Source: Dactylosporangium aurantiacum
GTDB taxonomy: Bacteria; Actinomycetota; Actinomycetes; Mycobacteriales; Micromonosporaceae
Assembly: GCF_000716715.1 (NCBI RefSeq)
Contig: NZ_JNYJ01000005.1
Span: 62,001 to 126,000, forward strand
Direction: 5' to 3'
Length of the DNA stretch: 64,000 bases
Position 1 is the first letter of the stretch, and the number at the start of each line of letters is the position of its first letter. The position numbers and the translations under genes are program-made. Positions 18,758 to 26,557 of this stretch are shown one piece after another. The notes under the pieces were generated by a model. That model saw only the letters and a list, made by a program, of their open reading frames with translations, searched no databases and had not been told where the DNA came from.

Positions 18758-19309
18758 ATGCTCCTCGTCGTCGGTCAGATATTTCGGGCGCACGGCATCC
18801 GCGGCGAGGTCGTGGTTGACGTCCGCACCGATGATCCGGCAGATCGTTTCGCCGTCGGGTCGGTCCTGGTGACCGACTCGACGGCGGTCCGGCATCTGCA
18901 GAAGGTCCCGGCCGGTGCCTGGCGCCCGCCGGCGACCGTCACCGTCGAGTCGGTCCGCCCGCACCAGGGCCGGCTCCTCGTCGTCTTCGAGGGCATCTAC
19001 GACCGCAACCTCGCCGAGGACATGCGCGGCGTGCTGCTCTGCGTCGACAGCGCCACCATCCCGGCCCCGACGGATCCCGACGAGTTCAACGACCACGACC
19101 TCGTCGGCCTCGCCATCGTGGACGCGGCCGGGGAGAAGGTCGGCGAGCTGCTGCGCATCGACCACGCGCCCGCGCACGACCTGCTGGTCGTGCGGCTCAC
19201 CGACGGCCGCACCGGCCTGGTGCCGTTCGTCCGCGAGATCGTCCCCGAGGTCGACGTGCCCGGCGGCCGGATCGTCATCACCCCGCCGGAAGGCCTGTTC
19301 GACCTATGA
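18758..19309 (+). CDS. rimM: Ribosome maturation factor RimM
   Basis: A 183-aa 16S rRNA processing factor that binds S19 in the 30S head. N-terminal beta-barrel motif [14 protein letters not shown] and C-terminal PRC-barrel ([18 protein letters not shown], then [13 protein letters not shown]). It starts 3 nt after khpA and overlaps trmD by 4 nt, so the five genes form one tight operon. Confidence 0.96.
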   Translation: MLLVVGQIFRAHGIRGEVVVDVRTDDPADRFAVGSVLVTDSTAVRHLQKVPAGAWRPPATVTVESVRPHQGRLLVVFEGIYDRNLAEDMRGVLLCVDSATIPAPTDPDEFNDHDLVGLAIVDAAGEKVGELLRIDHAPAHDLLVVRLTDGRTGLVPFVREIVPEVDVPGGRIVITPPEGLFDL

Positions 19310-20022
19310 GGGTCGACGTCGTCACGATCTTCCCGGACTACCTCGCCCCGCTGGACCTGTCGCTGATCGGCAAGGCCCGCGGCGCCGGGATCCTCCAGCT
19401 GGCCGTGCACGACCTGCGCCGCTGGACCCACGACGTGCACCGCACCGTCGACGACACGCCCTACGGCGGCGGTCCCGGCATGGTCATGCGCCCCGAGCCG
19501 TGGGGCCAGGCCCTCGACGAGCTGGCGGGCCCCGACACCCACCTGGTGGTGCCCTCGCCCGCGGGCGCGCCCTTCACCCAGGCCGCGGCCCGGTCCCTGG
19601 CCGACGACCCGCACCTGCTCTTCGCCTGCGGGCGTTACGAGGGCATCGACCAGCGGGTGATCGAGCACGCCGCGACCAGGATGCGGGTGAGCGAGGTCTC
19701 GCTCGGCGACTACGTGCTCTTCGGCGGCGAGGTCGCCGTGCTGGTCGTCCTGGAGGCGGTCACCCGGCTCCTGCCCGGCGTGCTCGGCAACGCCGACTCC
19801 CTCGTGGAGGAGTCGCACGCGGCCGGGCTGCTGGAGGCGCCGATGTACACGAAACCGCCGACCTGGCGCGGCCTGGACGTGCCCGACGTGCTGCGCTCCG
19901 GCGACCACGGCAAGATCGCCCGCTGGCGGCGCGAGGAAGGGCTCCGCCGCACCGCCGAGCGCCGCCCGGACCTTCTCGCGGGGGCCGGATTTCAGGTTCC
20001 GGGTGTCGATGTGGCAAAGTAG
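19306..20022 (+). CDS. trmD: tRNA (guanine-37-N1)-methyltransferase TrmD
   Basis: A 238-aa SPOUT-class methyltransferase that makes m1G37 and prevents +1 frameshifting. It shows [23 protein letters not shown], the knot region [15 protein letters not shown] and [15 protein letters not shown], and the C-terminal domain with [13 protein letters not shown]. The ATGA overlap with rimM indicates coupling. Confidence 0.97.
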   Translation: MRVDVVTIFPDYLAPLDLSLIGKARGAGILQLAVHDLRRWTHDVHRTVDDTPYGGGPGMVMRPEPWGQALDELAGPDTHLVVPSPAGAPFTQAAARSLADDPHLLFACGRYEGIDQRVIEHAATRMRVSEVSLGDYVLFGGEVAVLVVLEAVTRLLPGVLGNADSLVEESHAAGLLEAPMYTKPPTWRGLDVPDVLRSGDHGKIARWRREEGLRRTAERRPDLLAGAGFQVPGVDVAK

Positions 20023-20118
20023 TGGGGTTGCTGCGGGCCGACGCCTGCGCACCTCTTGATCATCTGACATCCGCGCGCCATGGATCGGGCGTGCCTTGAG
20101 TGACGAGGAACTGCCGCG

Positions 20119-20475
20119 ATGAACACGCTGGACGCGCTCGACGCAATGTCGCAGCGGACCGATATCCCGAGCTTCCGCGCCGGCGACACCATCAAGGTGC
20201 ACGCGCGGGTCGTCGAGGGCAACCGGTCCCGGGTCCAGGTCTTCCAGGGCGTCGTGATCCGTCGCCAGGGTGACGGCCTGCGGGAGACCTTCTCGGTCCG
20301 GAAGGTGAGCTTCGGCGTCGGTGTCGAGCGCACCTACCCGGTCAACAGCCCCGCCGTCGACCGCATCGAGGTCGTGACCCGCGGTGACGTGCGCCGGGCC
20401 AAGCTCTACTACCTGCGCGACCTCCGGGGCAAGAAGGCCAAGATCAAGGAGAAGCGCGAGACCAAGGTCGGCTGA
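20119..20475 (+). CDS. rplS: 50S ribosomal protein L19
   Basis: A 118-aa bL19 with the family signature [19 protein letters not shown] and [13 protein letters not shown] start after GAGGA at 20105-20109. It is separated from trmD by 96 nt, in which I see no clear extra element, and is followed by a strong terminator hairpin. Confidence 0.97.
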   Translation: MNTLDALDAMSQRTDIPSFRAGDTIKVHARVVEGNRSRVQVFQGVVIRRQGDGLRETFSVRKVSFGVGVERTYPVNSPAVDRIEVVTRGDVRRAKLYYLRDLRGKKAKIKEKRETKVG

Positions 20476-20498
20476 GCCGCACCCTGATCGACTTCCTT

Positions 20499-20528
20499 CG
20501 AGGAGGGCCCGGGCACGGGTCCTCCTCG
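20499..20528 (+). terminator. Terminator hairpin after rplS
   Basis: A 13-bp stem (20499-20511 with 20516-20528, one G-U pair) with a GGCA loop, 23 nt after the stop. No U-tract follows, as is usual for high-GC actinobacteria. Confidence 0.75.
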
Positions 20529-20610
20529 TCGTCGTTCACCTGAAAGCTCGCTTTCCGGTCAACCGGTGCCGGGCTCCCCAATTTGGTCTTGTGCCTCTAG
20601 GCTGACGCCG

Positions 20611-22194
20611 ATGGCAAGCGACTATGGCCGCGATGGTTACGACGATCGCGGCGATGACATACCCCCACGGCGCCGCCCCCTCGACCAGGAGGGCGGGGAG
20701 CGTGGGCAGCTCAGTTTCGGCGGCAACACCTACCCCGACCACGACTACTGGGGGCAGCCGGGCGGCGGACGGCAGGAGAGCCAGCCGACGTTCGACGCCT
20801 GGGGCCGCGGCGACGCCCGCGCCGCCCACCGTGGCGACGACCGGGGCCCGCATCGCGGCGACGACCGGGGCCCGCACCGTGGGGACGACCGGGGCGACTG
20901 GTCGCAGTCCGGCCGGTCGTGGGACGACCCGTACGGTGGCCGTGACGCCGGCTGGGACGCCGGGCGCGAGCGCGGCCGGGGCCGCTGGGACCGCGACGAG
21001 CCGCCGGTCGTGCGCGACCGCGCCTTCGACGACCGGGGCTATGACGACCGGGGCTACGACGCCCGCGGCTATGACGAGCGCGGCTACGACACGCGGGGCT
21101 ACAACCGCCGCGGCTACGACGACCGGGGCTACGACGACCGCGGGTACGACGCCCAGGGCTACAACGCCCGGGGGTATGACGAGCGCGGCTACGACGCCCG
21201 CGGCTATGACGAGCGCGGCTATGACGCGCGGGGCTACGACGAGCGCGGCGACCACGACGGGCGCCGCACCGGCGAGCGCGGCTACGACCGCGGCCGTGGC
21301 GCGTCGGCCCGGACCCGCGGCGCCTACGACGACGACAGCGCCAGCTCCTGGCGCAGCAAGGTCCGCAAGAAGCGCAAGAACATGCCGCTGTGGCAGGAGC
21401 TGCCGCTGCTGCTGATCGTCGCGTTCTGCCTGGCGGTGCTCATCCGTACGTTCCTGGTGCAGGCGTTCTTCATCCCGTCGGGCTCGATGGAGGAGACCCT
21501 CCTCGTCGGCGACCGGGTGCTGGTCAACAAGGTGCTGTACGACATCCGCGAGCCCCAGCGGGGCGAGGTCGTCGTGTTCGAGGGCCCGGCCAACTGGGCG
21601 CCGGAGAACCAGGTCGACAAGGACGCCGGGTTCTTCGCCGAGCTCGGCCGCACCGTCGGCGACCTGGTCGGGTTCAGCCAGCCCGGCGAGAAGGACTTCA
21701 TCAAGCGGGTCATCGGCCTGCCCGGCGACACCGTGTCCTGCTGCGACGTGCAGGGCCGGGTCTTCGTCAACGGGTACCCGCTGGACGAGTCGGCGTACGT
21801 CTACGAGGACTCGCCCCTGGACGCCACACCCAACCCGAAGCAGTGCACCGCGCGCCGGTTCGGCCCGATCAAGGTCGAGCCCGGGCAGATGTTCGTGATG
21901 GGCGACCACCGGGGCGTGTCGCAGGACTCCCGGTGCCAGGGCCAGGTGCCGATCGAGAACGTCATCGGCCGGGCCTTCGTCATCCTGTGGCCGAGCGGGC
22001 GATGGGACTGGCTGCCGGTGCCCGACACATTCAAGAACGTGCCGAAGGGTGCGGCGGGGCCGGCGGGCCCTAGAGTGACCAAGGCGCCCGAATTACCTTT
22101 GGTGCCCGATATGGTACTTGCCCCACTCGCGGTTTCTCTCACGGTTTCGACCCGTTCGGCGCGTCAGGAGCGGTTGAGGCGTCGCCGATGGTGA
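20611..22194 (+). CDS. lepB: Type I signal peptidase with a long disordered repeat N-terminus
   Basis: A 527-aa leader peptidase. The first 245 residues are charged and disordered, with about a dozen GYD-x-RG pentapeptide-like repeats around residues 140-225. A transmembrane helix (about 260-282) precedes the catalytic Ser292 (PSGSMEE) and Lys365 (FIKRVIGLPGD), and GDHRGVSQDSR is box E, so catalysis should be intact outside the membrane, with the repeat tail cytoplasmic. The ATG at 20611 lies 7 nt after TAGGCT, a leaderless arrangement. The C-terminus ends in an unusual Arg-rich tail. A second signal peptidase gene follows 21 nt later. Confidence 0.95.
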   Translation: MASDYGRDGYDDRGDDIPPRRRPLDQEGGERGQLSFGGNTYPDHDYWGQPGGGRQESQPTFDAWGRGDARAAHRGDDRGPHRGDDRGPHRGDDRGDWSQSGRSWDDPYGGRDAGWDAGRERGRGRWDRDEPPVVRDRAFDDRGYDDRGYDARGYDERGYDTRGYNRRGYDDRGYDDRGYDAQGYNARGYDERGYDARGYDERGYDARGYDERGDHDGRRTGERGYDRGRGASARTRGAYDDDSASSWRSKVRKKRKNMPLWQELPLLLIVAFCLAVLIRTFLVQAFFIPSGSMEETLLVGDRVLVNKVLYDIREPQRGEVVVFEGPANWAPENQVDKDAGFFAELGRTVGDLVGFSQPGEKDFIKRVIGLPGDTVSCCDVQGRVFVNGYPLDESAYVYEDSPLDATPNPKQCTARRFGPIKVEPGQMFVMGDHRGVSQDSRCQGQVPIENVIGRAFVILWPSGRWDWLPVPDTFKNVPKGAAGPAGPRVTKAPELPLVPDMVLAPLAVSLTVSTRSARQERLRRRRW

Positions 22195-22215
22195 CGAGCA
22201 CGTACCCTTCAGGGC

Positions 22216-22860
22216 GTGATTGACGAGCAGACCAAGCGCCCCAACACGTTCTGGCGCGAGTTGCCCGTGCTGCTGGGCGTGGCGATCATCGTCGCTGTCG
22301 TGGTCCGGGCCTTCGTCCTGCAGACGTTCTACATCCCCTCCGAGTCGATGGAGAACACCCTCCTCATCCGCGACCGAGTGCTCGTCAACAAGCTCGTCTA
22401 CGACTTCCGGTCCCCGCACCGGGGCGAGGTCATCGTCTTCGAGGCCCCCGACTCGTGGCGCAACGACCCGTCCGAGGAGGACTTCATCAAGCGGGTCATC
22501 GCCACTGGCGGCGACCACGTGGTCTGCTGCGACGACAAGCAGCGCATCACGGTCAACGGCAAGGCCCTCGACGAGACCTACATCTACGCCGACGAGAGCG
22601 GGCTGCAGGACCTCCCCAGCGAGGAGCAGTTCGACGTCACCGTCCCGGCGGGCCGGCTGTGGGTGATGGGGGACCACCGGTCGAGATCCGGCGACTCCCG
22701 GTACAACTTCCTGCGCCACAACAAGGACCCCATGCAGGCCACCATTTCCGAGGACGACGTGGTGGGCAGGGCGTTCGTGGTGTTCTGGCCGTTCTCCAGG
22801 GCGAAATGGCTCAGTGTGCCCGAAACCTTCGACAAGGTGCCGGCGCCGACAGCGAAGTGA
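22216..22860 (+). CDS. lepB: Type I signal peptidase (second copy)
   Basis: A 214-aa leader peptidase of standard length: N-terminal transmembrane helix (LPVLLGVAIIVAVVVRAFVL), Ser44 (PSESMENT), Lys92 (FIKRVIATGGD) and box E GDHRSRSGDSR. It is paralogous to the upstream gene but lacks the repeat tail. GTG start 7 nt after TACCCT, so probably leaderless and independently transcribed. Tandem signal peptidase genes downstream of rplS are also known in Streptomyces. Confidence 0.95.
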   Translation: MIDEQTKRPNTFWRELPVLLGVAIIVAVVVRAFVLQTFYIPSESMENTLLIRDRVLVNKLVYDFRSPHRGEVIVFEAPDSWRNDPSEEDFIKRVIATGGDHVVCCDDKQRITVNGKALDETYIYADESGLQDLPSEEQFDVTVPAGRLWVMGDHRSRSGDSRYNFLRHNKDPMQATISEDDVVGRAFVVFWPFSRAKWLSVPETFDKVPAPTAK

Positions 22861-22879
22861 GACGTCGTAGTCTCGTCGT

Positions 22880-23338
22880 ATGACCCACGACGGGGGACAC
22901 ATCGACCGCCGGGCCGCGCGGGTGCTCCTGCTCGACCCGGACGGCCGCGTGCTGATGCTGCACGGCTGGGACCCCGCGCGCCCCGAACACACCTACTGGT
23001 TCACCGTCGGCGGCGGCCTGGAGCCGGGGGAGACCCTGCTCGAGGCCGCGGTCCGCGAGGCGTTCGAGGAGACGGGCCTGCGCTTCCGCGCCGACGAGAT
23101 GGTCGGCCCGGTCCGCACCGACACCGTGTCGTTCCCCTTCGACGGCCACTGGTACTCCCAGGAGCAGTCGTTCTTCGTCGCGCGGGCCGCCGGCACGCAG
23201 ATCGACCTGTCGCGGCTCAACGACGTGGAGCAGGGCTGCATCGACGAGGCCCGCTGGTGGTCCGCCGCGGCGCTGGAGACCACCGAGGACCGCTTCTACC
23301 CGCCGGACCTGCCCGACCTGCTGCGGGCGGTGGTCTGA
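22880..23338 (+). CDS. Nudix hydrolase
   Basis: A 152-aa hydrolase with a canonical Nudix box (GGGLEPGETLLEAAVREAFE, then ETGL), unlike the degenerate copy at 5.4 kb. Likely a nucleotide-diphosphate cleaving or sanitising enzyme; the substrate is unknown. The ATG is 6 nt after TAGTCT (leaderless pattern). The stop overlaps the rnhB start (TGATG). Confidence 0.93.
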   Translation: MTHDGGHIDRRAARVLLLDPDGRVLMLHGWDPARPEHTYWFTVGGGLEPGETLLEAAVREAFEETGLRFRADEMVGPVRTDTVSFPFDGHWYSQEQSFFVARAAGTQIDLSRLNDVEQGCIDEARWWSAAALETTEDRFYPPDLPDLLRAVV

Positions 23339-24084
23339 TGCTGGCCCCACCGCGCACCGTCGTGCACCGCGCCGCCGGCCTGTGGGCCCTGGAGCGGGCG
23401 CTACAGCGGCGTGGCTTCGAGCGGGTCGGCGGCGCCGACGAGGCCGGCCGGGGCGCCTGCGCCGGGCCGCTCGTGGTCGCCGCGGTCATCCTGCCGCAGG
23501 GCCGGCGCGGCGAGATCGAGGAGCTCAACGACTCGAAGCTGCTCACCGCCGCGGCCCGGGAGCGGATCTACGACGAGGTCGTCGCCCGCGCCACCGCCTG
23601 GTCGGTGGTGGTCATCCCGCCGGGCGAGATCGACCGCCGCGGCCTGCACGTGTCCAACCTCGCCGGCATGCGCCGCGCCTTCGCCGGCCTGGCCGAGCGC
23701 CCCGACTACGCCCTGACCGACGGCTTCCGCGTCGACGGCCTCGGCGCCCCCGGCCTCGCCGTGTGGAAGGGCGACCAGGTGGCGGCCTGTGTGGCCGCGG
23801 CGAGCGTGGTGGCGAAGGTCACCCGTGACCGGATCATGCGGGCGCTGCACACCGAGCACCCGCAATACGGCTTCGACGAGCACAAAGGCTATTGCACGCC
23901 GGTGCACCAGGCGGCGCTCGTGGCCCACGGCCCGTGCGCCGAGCACCGTTTCTCCTACGCGAACGTGGCGGCGGTGGGGCAGCGGAGGCCAAGGCGCGGT
24001 AACGTCGGCGTGGCGCCCGGCGAGGCCGCGACGGTGCCGGCGCAAGTGGGCGACAATGTGGCTATGGAAGGCGGACCGCGATGA
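23338..24084 (+). CDS. rnhB: Ribonuclease HII
   Basis: A 248-aa RNase HII that removes ribonucleotides from DNA and RNA primers. Catalytic acidic residues lie in GGADEAGRGACAGPLV (DEAGRG) and LTDGFRVDG, with the C-terminal GFDEHKGYCTPVH motif. About 30 poorly conserved residues follow the core. The start overlaps the Nudix stop and the end overlaps the DUF2469 gene by 4 nt. Confidence 0.96.
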   Translation: MLAPPRTVVHRAAGLWALERALQRRGFERVGGADEAGRGACAGPLVVAAVILPQGRRGEIEELNDSKLLTAAARERIYDEVVARATAWSVVVIPPGEIDRRGLHVSNLAGMRRAFAGLAERPDYALTDGFRVDGLGAPGLAVWKGDQVAACVAAASVVAKVTRDRIMRALHTEHPQYGFDEHKGYCTPVHQAALVAHGPCAEHRFSYANVAAVGQRRPRRGNVGVAPGEAATVPAQVGDNVAMEGGPR

Positions 24085-24401
24085 GCGCCGAAGATCTCGA
24101 GAAGTACGAAACCGAGATGGAGCTCCAGCTCTACCGGGAGTATCGCGACATCGTCCGCCAGTTCTCCTACGTGGTGGAGACCGAGCGCCGGTTCTACCTG
24201 GCCAACCAGGTCGACCTGCACGTGCGCAACTCCGACGGCGAGGTCTACTTCGAGGTCGAGATGCACGACGCCTGGGTCTGGGACATGTACCGTCCCGCCC
24301 GGTTCGTGAAGAACGTGCGGGTGATGACCTTCAAGGACGTCAACGTCGAAGAGCTGGAGAAGCCCGACATCTCCCTGCCCGACAACGGCTTCGGCGGCTG
24401 A
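24081..24401 (+). CDS. DUF2469 family protein
   Basis: A 106-aa acidic protein, highly conserved in actinobacteria next to rnhB (DUF2469). Motifs seen are MSAEDLEKYETEMELQLYRE and FVKNVRVMTFKDVNVEEL. The function is unknown. It is coupled to rnhB through an ATGA overlap. Confidence 0.92.
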   Translation: MSAEDLEKYETEMELQLYREYRDIVRQFSYVVETERRFYLANQVDLHVRNSDGEVYFEVEMHDAWVWDMYRPARFVKNVRVMTFKDVNVEELEKPDISLPDNGFGG

Positions 24402-24432
24402 CAGCCGCGTCCCCGGCCGGCTCGGCGCCTTC

Positions 24433-24609
24433 CTACCGGCGCCGGGTCGGCCGTGTCGCCTTCTGGTACAGGTAGTAGCCGCCGGCGATCACGATCAGGC
24501 CGAAGATCAGGTAGAACGCCAGCCCGAAGAGCAGCTTCACCAACCACCACGCGACCATCCCCACGAGGATGATCCCGGCCGTCACCAGCACCGCCCGCAC
24601 GCCGTTCAT
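24433..24609 (-). CDS. Small 58-aa membrane protein
   Basis: An ORF of 58 codons starting MNGVRAVLVTAGIILVGMVA and ending YQKATRPTRRR. It has two hydrophobic segments (about residues 6-25 and 29-48) and a basic tail, typical of small bacterial membrane proteins. GAAGAT lies 6 nt upstream of the ATG (plus-strand 24616-24621), consistent with leaderless transcription. It is convergent with the DUF2469 gene, and its 3' end lies in a GGCGCC inverted repeat that may terminate both. The family is not recognised. Confidence 0.72.
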   Translation of the reverse strand: MNGVRAVLVTAGIILVGMVAWWLVKLLFGLAFYLIFGLIVIAGGYYLYQKATRPTRRR

Positions 24610-24627
24610 CCGCCGATCTTCGCACGC

Positions 24628-24654
24628 CCGTCCACAAGCCCCACGCTGTCCACA
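24628..24654 (+). other. Pair of DnaA-box-like 9-mers
   Basis: CCGTCCACA (24628-24636) and CTGTCCACA (24646-24654), in the same orientation and 18 bp apart, fit the relaxed actinobacterial DnaA box (YYNTCCACA). They lie between the small membrane protein and the M23 gene. Confidence 0.45.
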
Positions 24655-24708
24655 GCCTGGCCGCCGGCCGGTTGCCGGTGAGGGCGGCGCTCAGCGAAGC
24701 TCCGCCGC

Positions 24709-25899
24709 ATGCCGATGCGCCTGTTCGCTCTTGTACTGGTAGCGCTCTCGTTCGCTGGTCCGGCTGTCGCGCCCGCGCTGGCTGAGCGGTCGACGCTCGC
24801 GCGCCTGCTCACGGCGGCGGCTGCGGGGCCTCCGGAGGCCAGCGCCGCCCCCGATCGGGTCGGCGTCGTCCGCGTCCCTGTCGTCGCTGACGCTGTCGTC
24901 GCTGACCTTGTCGTCGCTGACGCTGTCGTCGCTGACGCTGTCGTCGCTGTCCCTGTCGTCGCTGTCCCTGTCGTCGCTGTCCCTGTCGTCGCTGTCCCTG
25001 CTGGCGTTGTCGCTGACCCTCTTGGCGTGATCGCTGTTTCCGTCCGCGGCGCCGCCGGTGCTGTCTGCGTTGTCTCCGGGGCTGATCGCGTTGCCCGCGG
25101 TCCGGGTCGGGTCGTTCCGGGTGATGTTCGCTTCGTCGCCGGTGCTGGTGGCTTCGTCGCCGGTATCAGTGGCTTCGTCCCTGGCGCTGTTCGCTGTGTC
25201 GGTGAGCCTGGTCGCCTGGTTTCCTGGACGGTTCGCCTGGTTGCTGTCCCTGGCGTGGCTCGCGTGGGTGCCGTTCCCGGCATGGTTCACCTGGGTGTCG
25301 TCCGTGGCGTGGTCCGCCCAGGTGTCATTCCTGGCGTGATCCGCCTGGGTGTCGTTCCTGGCGTGGTCCGCCTGGGTGTCGTTCCTGGCGTGGTCCGCCT
25401 GGGTGCTCCAGCCGGATCGGTGGGGGCTCGTGTCGCGCCGCTCGGCGGCCCGGTGGTGTTCCGCGGCCCGCCGGCCTTCGAGCGGGCCCCGGGGACCTTC
25501 CGCTGGCCGCTGGCGCCGCCGGTGGCCGTGACCCGGCGGTTCGAGCCACCGCCGGACCCGTACAAGGCCGGCCACCGCGGGGCGGACCTGCTCGGCACAC
25601 CCGGCACGATGGTGCGCAGCGCCGGGCCGGGCGTGGTCGCCTTCGCCGGCATGGTCGCCGGGCGGCCGGTGGTGAGCGTGTCGCACCCGGGTGGCCTGCG
25701 CACCACGTACGAGCCCGTGGACGCCGTCATCCCGGCCGGCACGGTGGTGTCGGCGGGCACGCCGCTCGGCACGCTGCGGGCGGGACACGCCGGCTGCCCC
25801 GAGTCCGCCTGCCTGCACTGGGGCCTGCGCGCCGGGGACGTGTACCTCGACCCGCTGACCCTGCTCCGCCGAGGCCAGGTCCGCCTCCTCCCGTGGTGA
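24709..25899 (+). CDS. M23-domain (LytM-like) protein with two in-frame minisatellites
   Basis: A 396-aa secreted protein: signal peptide at residues 1-26 (LFALVLVALSFAGPAVAPALA), a low-complexity Val/Ala/Gly/Pro region of about 200 residues built from 15-nt and 27-nt tandem repeats, then a C-terminal M23 fold (about residues 265-396). The first zinc site HRGAD (HxxxD) is intact, but the catalytic HxH is CLHWGL, with Cys for the first His, so peptidoglycan hydrolysis is uncertain; it may bind or regulate. The core domain alone would make a normal-sized actinobacterial M23 protein. The ATG lies 7 nt after GAAGCT. The antisense strand is also open through the repeats, but that is a compositional effect. 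Confidence 0.85.
   Translation: MPMRLFALVLVALSFAGPAVAPALAERSTLARLLTAAAAGPPEASAAPDRVGVVRVPVVADAVVADLVVADAVVADAVVAVPVVAVPVVAVPVVAVPAGVVADPLGVIAVSVRGAAGAVCVVSGADRVARGPGRVVPGDVRFVAGAGGFVAGISGFVPGAVRCVGEPGRLVSWTVRLVAVPGVARVGAVPGMVHLGVVRGVVRPGVIPGVIRLGVVPGVVRLGVVPGVVRLGAPAGSVGARVAPLGGPVVFRGPPAFERAPGTFRWPLAPPVAVTRRFEPPPDPYKAGHRGADLLGTPGTMVRSAGPGVVAFAGMVAGRPVVSVSHPGGLRTTYEPVDAVIPAGTVVSAGTPLGTLRAGHAGCPESACLHWGLRAGDVYLDPLTLLRRGQVRLLPW
24880..24999 (+). repeat. 15-nt tandem repeat inside the M23 gene (8 copies)
   Basis: Eight consecutive 15-nt units starting GTCGTCGCTG; four end in GAC plus GCT or CTT and four end in TCCCT. They encode repeated VVADA and VVAVP pentapeptides. The unit length keeps the frame. 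Confidence 0.95.
25286..25405 (+). repeat. 27-nt tandem repeat inside the M23 gene
   Basis: Units begin at about 25286, 25313, 25340, 25367 and 25394 (the first degenerate, the last partial), encoding the nonapeptide VRLGVVPGV. A weaker copy may precede 25286. The frame is preserved. Confidence 0.92.
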
Positions 25900-25973
25900 T
25901 CCTGTTCGGCGGTGCCGTCGACCGGTCGCGTAGGTGCTCCGCTGCGCTGCGGCTCACCCTCACGGCACTCCGC

Positions 25974-26069
25974 GCTGCCGGGCTCACCGCACTCTGCGCT
26001 GCCGGGCTCACCGCACTCTGCGCTGCCGGGCTCACGGCACTCTGCGCTGCCGGGCTCACCGCACTCCGC
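25974..26069 (+). repeat. 24-nt tandem repeat (4 copies)
   Basis: Four units of GCTGCCGGGCTCACCGCACT plus TGC-type ends at 25974, 25998, 26022 and 26046, differing by one or two bases. Degenerate half-copies flank it on both sides. Confidence 0.95.
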
Positions 26070-26223
26070 ACCGTGAGGATGGCCGCGCTCATGGCACGCG
26101 GCGCTCCGGGCTGCGCCGGGAAGCGGCAGGGCTCACGGCACTCCGCTCCGCGGGAGCGGCCGGGCTCGTGGCAGCCCGCGCTCCGGGTTGCGTTCCGAGT
26201 GGCCGCGTTCACGACGCTTCGCA

Positions 26224-26275
26224 GGGATCGCGTGCCGGGATCGCGTGCCGGGATCGCGTGCCGGGATCGCGTGCC
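26224..26275 (+). repeat. 13-nt tandem repeat (4 copies)
   Basis: Four identical GGGATCGCGTGCC units at 26224, 26237, 26250 and 26263. Confidence 0.95.
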
Positions 26276-26557
26276 CCGGTTCCCGCCCGCTCCCGCAGTG
26301 ACACCGCCGTGTCATGCCCAGCGACGCCGCCGCGTGCGGGCGGCCGACCGCCAGGACAGCCAGAGCACCGCCCGGAGGCCTCACCGCCGGATCGTGCCCC
26401 GAGCGGCGGCCCGCCCTCAGCCCAGCCCCGTCGGCGCCGGCCTTCCTACGGTGCCGGCCGGCTCACCGCGGTGCCGCTCGCCGAAACGTCCTCACCCACC
26501 GCAAGCTCAATCCCCGTCATGCCCAGCAACCTACCCCCGGGGTACGACACTTTCCCC

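Larger units (their letters stand above)
25900..26557. other. 658-nt non-coding, repeat-rich intergenic region
   Basis: Between the M23 gene and the convergent PLP enzyme I see no credible gene. It contains a 24-nt array, degenerate relatives of that array up to about 26210, and a 13-nt array. Open frames across it translate the repeats and lack any domain. Confidence 0.75.

Noticed and set aside
24691..25818. Antisense ORF with Asp-Ser-Asp-Asp repeats opposite the M23 gene
   Set aside because: The repeats are open in several frames; only the plus-strand frame has a signal peptide and an M23 domain.
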